Shown here one piece after another: positions 61,113 through 64,000 of a DNA stretch of 64,000 nt (its first letter is position 1; every line of letters starts with the position of its first letter). The notes below the pieces were generated by a model that saw only the letters and a list, made by a program, of their open reading frames with translations, searched no databases and was not told the DNA's origin. Source of the stretch: Exilibacterium sp. (GTDB lineage Bacteria; Pseudomonadota; Gammaproteobacteria; Pseudomonadales; Cellvibrionaceae); NCBI GenBank assembly GCA_028280195.1, contig JANQMH010000052.1, positions 1 through 64,000 on the forward strand, in the 5' to 3' direction. A program made the position numbers and the translations under genes.

Positions 61113-61943
61113 CTACTGCCTCACCAGGCGCACATCCTGCGGTTCGCCGATGCCGGTGCTGCGATAGGGGTTGATATCGAGACCGCCGCGGCGGGTGTAG
61201 CGCGCGTAAACCGTCAGCCTCTCCGGCCCGCACTGCGCCATGATATCGGTGAACATTCTCTCCACACAGCTCTCGTGAAAATCCTGATGCTGGCGGAATG
61301 AAATAATGTATTTCAGCAAGCCCTCGCGGTTGATCGCCGCTCCCTGATACTCGATATAGACGCTGGCCCAATCGGGCTGGCCGGTAACGGGGCAGTTGGA
61401 TTTCAACAGGTCGCTGTTCAGCGACTCGTTGACATAGGAGGTGGGCTGATCGCAGATCAGCAGGTTGGGGTTGGGCCGATAATCCTGCACCTCTACGTCG
61501 AGGTGATCGAGGGGCTCGCCGGTATAGTGGCCGAGGCCGCGCTGCAGCGCCTGCGCCAGGGGCAGCAGCTGCACAATCACCGGCGCATCGGCCGCCGCCG
61601 ACAAATCCGTTTCCAGCGCTGCGATCACCTCCCGCGGCCCGTGGAAAGGCGTCTGATTGAAGGAGTTCAGATACAGCTTGAAAGACTTCGATTCGATGAT
61701 TGCCGGGCTCTGGCAGGGAAAGCGGAACTCGCACACGCCCACCTGCGGCTTGCCCTTTTCATCCAACCAGGACATCTCATAGGCCGTCCAGATATCCATG
61801 CCCATAAACGGCAGCGCCTTGCCGTCAAGGCCCAGTAACTTTCTCGACTCAGTTCTTTGAATCGGGCGCAGCAGCGACGGCATATACTCGGCCACATAGT
61901 CGGTCTGCTTGCCCAGCGGCAAATCGTCCGTGGAGATAACCAT
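61113..61943 (-). CDS. queF: NADPH-dependent 7-cyano-7-deazaguanine reductase
   Basis: A 276-residue long-form (bimodular) QueF, reducing preQ0 to preQ1 in queuosine biosynthesis for tRNA. Catalytic Cys in LKSNCPVTGQPDWASV (about 184) and the QueF motif 'IESKSFKLYLNSFNQTPF' (about 83-100) are intact. C-terminal 'RYTRRGGLDINPYRS' is typical. Convergent with the cyclase gene (2 bp between stops). Confidence 0.95.
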   Translation of the reverse strand: MVISTDDLPLGKQTDYVAEYMPSLLRPIQRTESRKLLGLDGKALPFMGMDIWTAYEMSWLDEKGKPQVGVCEFRFPCQSPAIIESKSFKLYLNSFNQTPFHGPREVIAALETDLSAAADAPVIVQLLPLAQALQRGLGHYTGEPLDHLDVEVQDYRPNPNLLICDQPTSYVNESLNSDLLKSNCPVTGQPDWASVYIEYQGAAINREGLLKYIISFRQHQDFHESCVERMFTDIMAQCGPERLTVYARYTRRGGLDINPYRSTGIGEPQDVRLVRQ

Positions 61944-62047
61944 TATTTAACTCCGCCAATGACTGTAGAGGGTATCCCGTAGAGAGCATGCTGTCGTTTT
62001 ACACATTTTTTCAGGCCGGCGCCCGCAAACCCGGACCAACGGGCGAT

Positions 62048-62821
62048 TCAGCTCCGCAGGCGTTTACCGCTGCTCAGCAAATGCATACTGTAACTGAATA
62101 AAATCGCCACGGCGAGGGCGACTCCGATAAACGCCCAGGTCACATCGATGTCGGAGATGCCGAGAATACCGTAGCGAAAGGCGTTCACCATGTACAGCAC
62201 CGGGTTCAGCATGGAAACCCCACGCCAGAAGTCCGACAACAGGCTGATGGAGTAGAACACACCGCCCAGGTAAGTCAAAGGTGTCAGCACAAATGTCGGC
62301 ACAATGGAGATATCGTCAAACGAATTCGCATACACGGCATTGATAAAACCCGCCAGCGAAAACAGCACCGATGTAAAAACAACCACACAGACCACGATCG
62401 GCAGGCTGTGGATCTGCAAATGGGTAAAAAACATCGACATGCAGGTAACAATCAGGCCGACGATCATGCCCCGCGCCACACCGCCGCACACATACCCCAG
62501 CAGGATCACATAATTGGGTGTGGGGGAAACCAGTATTTCCTCCACACTGCGCTGAAACTTTGCGCCGTAGAAAGAAGACACGACATTGGAGTAGGAGTTG
62601 GTAATCACCGACATCATAATCAGCCCGGGCACCACAAATTCCATATAGTTAAAGCCGTCCATGGTACCGATGCGCGAACCGATCAGCGAACCGAAAATAA
62701 CGAAATACAGAGACATGGTAATGGCAGGCGGCAGTAATGTTTGCATCCATATGCGCATAAAGCGATGGATTTCCTTGCGCAAAATGGTAGTGAACGCAAC
62801 CCATTGACTCGACAGTTTCAC
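62048..62821 (-). CDS. yadH: ABC-2 type permease, YadH-like
   Basis: A 257-residue inner-membrane permease with six helices and the family segment 'YMEFVVPGLIMMSVITNSYS', 'VEEILVSPTPNYVILLGYVC', LTPLTYLGGVFYSI. Pairs with the ATPase gene, whose stop it overlaps by 4 bp. YadGH-type exporters are widespread and poorly characterised; the substrate is unknown. Confidence 0.9.
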   Translation of the reverse strand: MKLSSQWVAFTTILRKEIHRFMRIWMQTLLPPAITMSLYFVIFGSLIGSRIGTMDGFNYMEFVVPGLIMMSVITNSYSNVVSSFYGAKFQRSVEEILVSPTPNYVILLGYVCGGVARGMIVGLIVTCMSMFFTHLQIHSLPIVVCVVVFTSVLFSLAGFINAVYANSFDDISIVPTFVLTPLTYLGGVFYSISLLSDFWRGVSMLNPVLYMVNAFRYGILGISDIDVTWAFIGVALAVAILFSYSMHLLSSGKRLRS

Positions 62822-63780
62822 GACCCCACCTGCTCCTGCTGAGCGGCCGCCTTGTGCTGGTTGACCAGGTTCACAAACAACTCCTCCAGCCGATTGGCTT
62901 TATTGCGCATACTCACCACGTGAATGTCGATCGCCGACAAGCCTTCGAATAACTCGTTGAGCGACTGCCCCTTGTCCACTTCCACCTCCAGACTGTGGTC
63001 GTCCACCACCACCGTTTCGTAACCCTTTACTTTGGGGCACTGGCCAACAGGCTCGCGGGTATCGAGAATGAAGGTCTCCCGGTTGAGGGTTTTCAGCAGC
63101 GACCTGACGCTGGTATTTTCCACGATCTGCCCCTGATCGATGATGGCGATATTGCGGCACAGGCTCTCGGCTTCCTCGAGGTAGTGGGTGGTGAGGATAA
63201 TGGTGGTGCCGGCGGCGTTAATCTGCTGCAAAAACTCCCACATCGAGCGGCGCAATTCGATATCCACCCCGGCGGTGGGTTCGTCGAGAATCAGCAGGCG
63301 CGGCTCGTGTACCAGCGCGCGGGCAATCATCAATCGGCGCTTCATACCGCCCGAGAGCATGCGGGCGGCCTCGCCGCGCTTGTCCCACAGCCCCAGCTGG
63401 CGCAGATACTGCTCGGCGCGCTGCCGCGCCAGCCGGCGCGGCAGGCCGTAATAACCGGCCTGATTGACGATAATATCGCCAACTTTCTCGAACTGGTTGA
63501 AATTGAACTCCTGCGGCACCACCCCCAGTTCCTGTTTGGCCAGGGAATAGTCTGTGTCGATATCCCTGCCGAAAATGCGCACGCTGCCGCTGGTTTTTTT
63601 CACCAGTGAACAGATCACGCCGATGGTGGTGGATTTGCCGGCACCGTTGGGGCCCAGCAGGGCGAAGAAATCACCCGGCTGCACCGCCAGGCTGATGCCC
63701 TTGAGCGCCTCGAAGCCGGCACCGGACTCAGTGGTGTAAACTTTGCGCAGATTGGCGATGGTCAGTGCGGAGTCCGTCAT
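62818..63780 (-). CDS. yadG: ABC transporter ATP-binding protein, YadG-like
   Basis: A 320-residue ATPase: Walker A GPNGAGKSTT (about 40-49), signature MLSGGMKRRLMIARAL, Walker B RLLILDEPTAGVD and H-loop TTHYLEEAE. The C-terminal 80 residues are the extension seen in YadG-type exporters. Translationally coupled to the permease gene (4-bp overlap). Confidence 0.92.
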   Translation of the reverse strand: MTDSALTIANLRKVYTTESGAGFEALKGISLAVQPGDFFALLGPNGAGKSTTIGVICSLVKKTSGSVRIFGRDIDTDYSLAKQELGVVPQEFNFNQFEKVGDIIVNQAGYYGLPRRLARQRAEQYLRQLGLWDKRGEAARMLSGGMKRRLMIARALVHEPRLLILDEPTAGVDIELRRSMWEFLQQINAAGTTIILTTHYLEEAESLCRNIAIIDQGQIVENTSVRSLLKTLNRETFILDTREPVGQCPKVKGYETVVVDDHSLEVEVDKGQSLNELFEGLSAIDIHVVSMRNKANRLEELFVNLVNQHKAAAQQEQVGS

Positions 63781-63893
63781 GCACCCGCTCCCGGTTTCAA
63801 AAGGGCCCTATTCAACCCTGCCGGGAATCAGAATGCAACCGCGCCGCGACTCGCTTACAATAAGCGCCGGCAATTTCTGCAGAGGCCGGCCCG

Positions 63894-64000
63894 ATGCCCG
63901 ATTCCTATACCCTTTACCACCAGCGCCTGCTGCGGCAGCTGGTGGAGGCTGTCGCCCGGCAGTCGCCGTTCTGCAGCGCCGACGCCGCCACGGCGCACAG
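63894..64000 (+). CDS. Partial gene running off the window
   Basis: Starts at an ATG after 'AGAGGCC' and reads MPDSYTLYHQRLLRQLVEAV then ARQSPFCSADAATAHS with no stop before the window ends. Only 35 codons are visible, so no family can be assigned. Divergent from the yadG-like gene. Confidence 0.55.
   Translation, partial: MPDSYTLYHQRLLRQLVEAVARQSPFCSADAATAH

Noticed and set aside
1-64000. CRISPR arrays, rRNA genes and complete insertion sequences
   Set aside because: I saw no regularly spaced repeat-spacer pattern, no rRNA motifs and no transposase with terminal inverted repeats.

Overview
The window looks like a chromosome segment of a marine-type gammaproteobacterium, possibly of the Cellvibrionales. 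The evidence is gene content: a 4.5S RNA gene, serA/serC, acnA, cnoX, long-form queF, a CyaB-like adenylate cyclase, a yadGH-type ABC pair and a PEP-CTERM protein. No rRNA or marker gene fixes the genus. The core regions are GC-rich, and the accessory regions are visibly AT-richer.

Layout. 0-3.4 kb: 4.5S RNA (ffs), a CBS-domain protein and a serC-serA operon whose intergenic spacer is a CTAG-rich heptamer repeat. 3.6-18 kb: an exported metalloprotease-like lipoprotein, a TetR regulator divergent from two glutathione S-transferases, cnoX, acnA, an XRE-cupin regulator beside an omega-transaminase/semialdehyde-dehydrogenase pair, a CecR-like regulator and a PEP-CTERM protein. 18-21 kb: an orphan molybdopterin oxidoreductase. 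20.8-31 kb: a 3063-residue Sec-exported RHS polymorphic toxin ending in a Tae4-like amidase, with a likely periplasmic immunity protein overlapping its 3' end.

31.4-44.6 kb is the most interesting block. It holds a nicotianamine-synthase-like (CntL family) enzyme, an MFS exporter, a hotdog-fold protein, a three-gene ABC transporter, a TonB-dependent receptor and a divergent RND pump with its adaptor. Three near-identical Zur-type palindromes (ATGTTAT-GTT-ATAACAT form) sit in front of these units. I read it as a zinc-starvation metallophore island. It lacks the opine dehydrogenase (CntM) and histidine racemase (CntK) of staphylopine-type clusters, so its product is not predictable from known pathways.

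44.7-57.4 kb is a mosaic island. A parDE toxin-antitoxin segment occurs twice as a 0.67-kb direct repeat, and the second parD copy is frameshifted. Between the copies lie minus-strand cassettes separated by integron attC-like sites, with no integron integrase in the window: two trypsin-like peptidases, a possible Cys-protease-fold protein, a metzincin-like protease and two-gene unknowns. On its right side are a folded palindromic region, a tandem-duplicated excisionase-like protein and a tyrosine recombinase whose reading frame runs antisense through tRNA-Ser(GGA), the probable attachment site. From 57.5 kb to the end is core again: nitroreductase, coiled-coil membrane protein, adenylate cyclase, QueF and an ABC-2 exporter.
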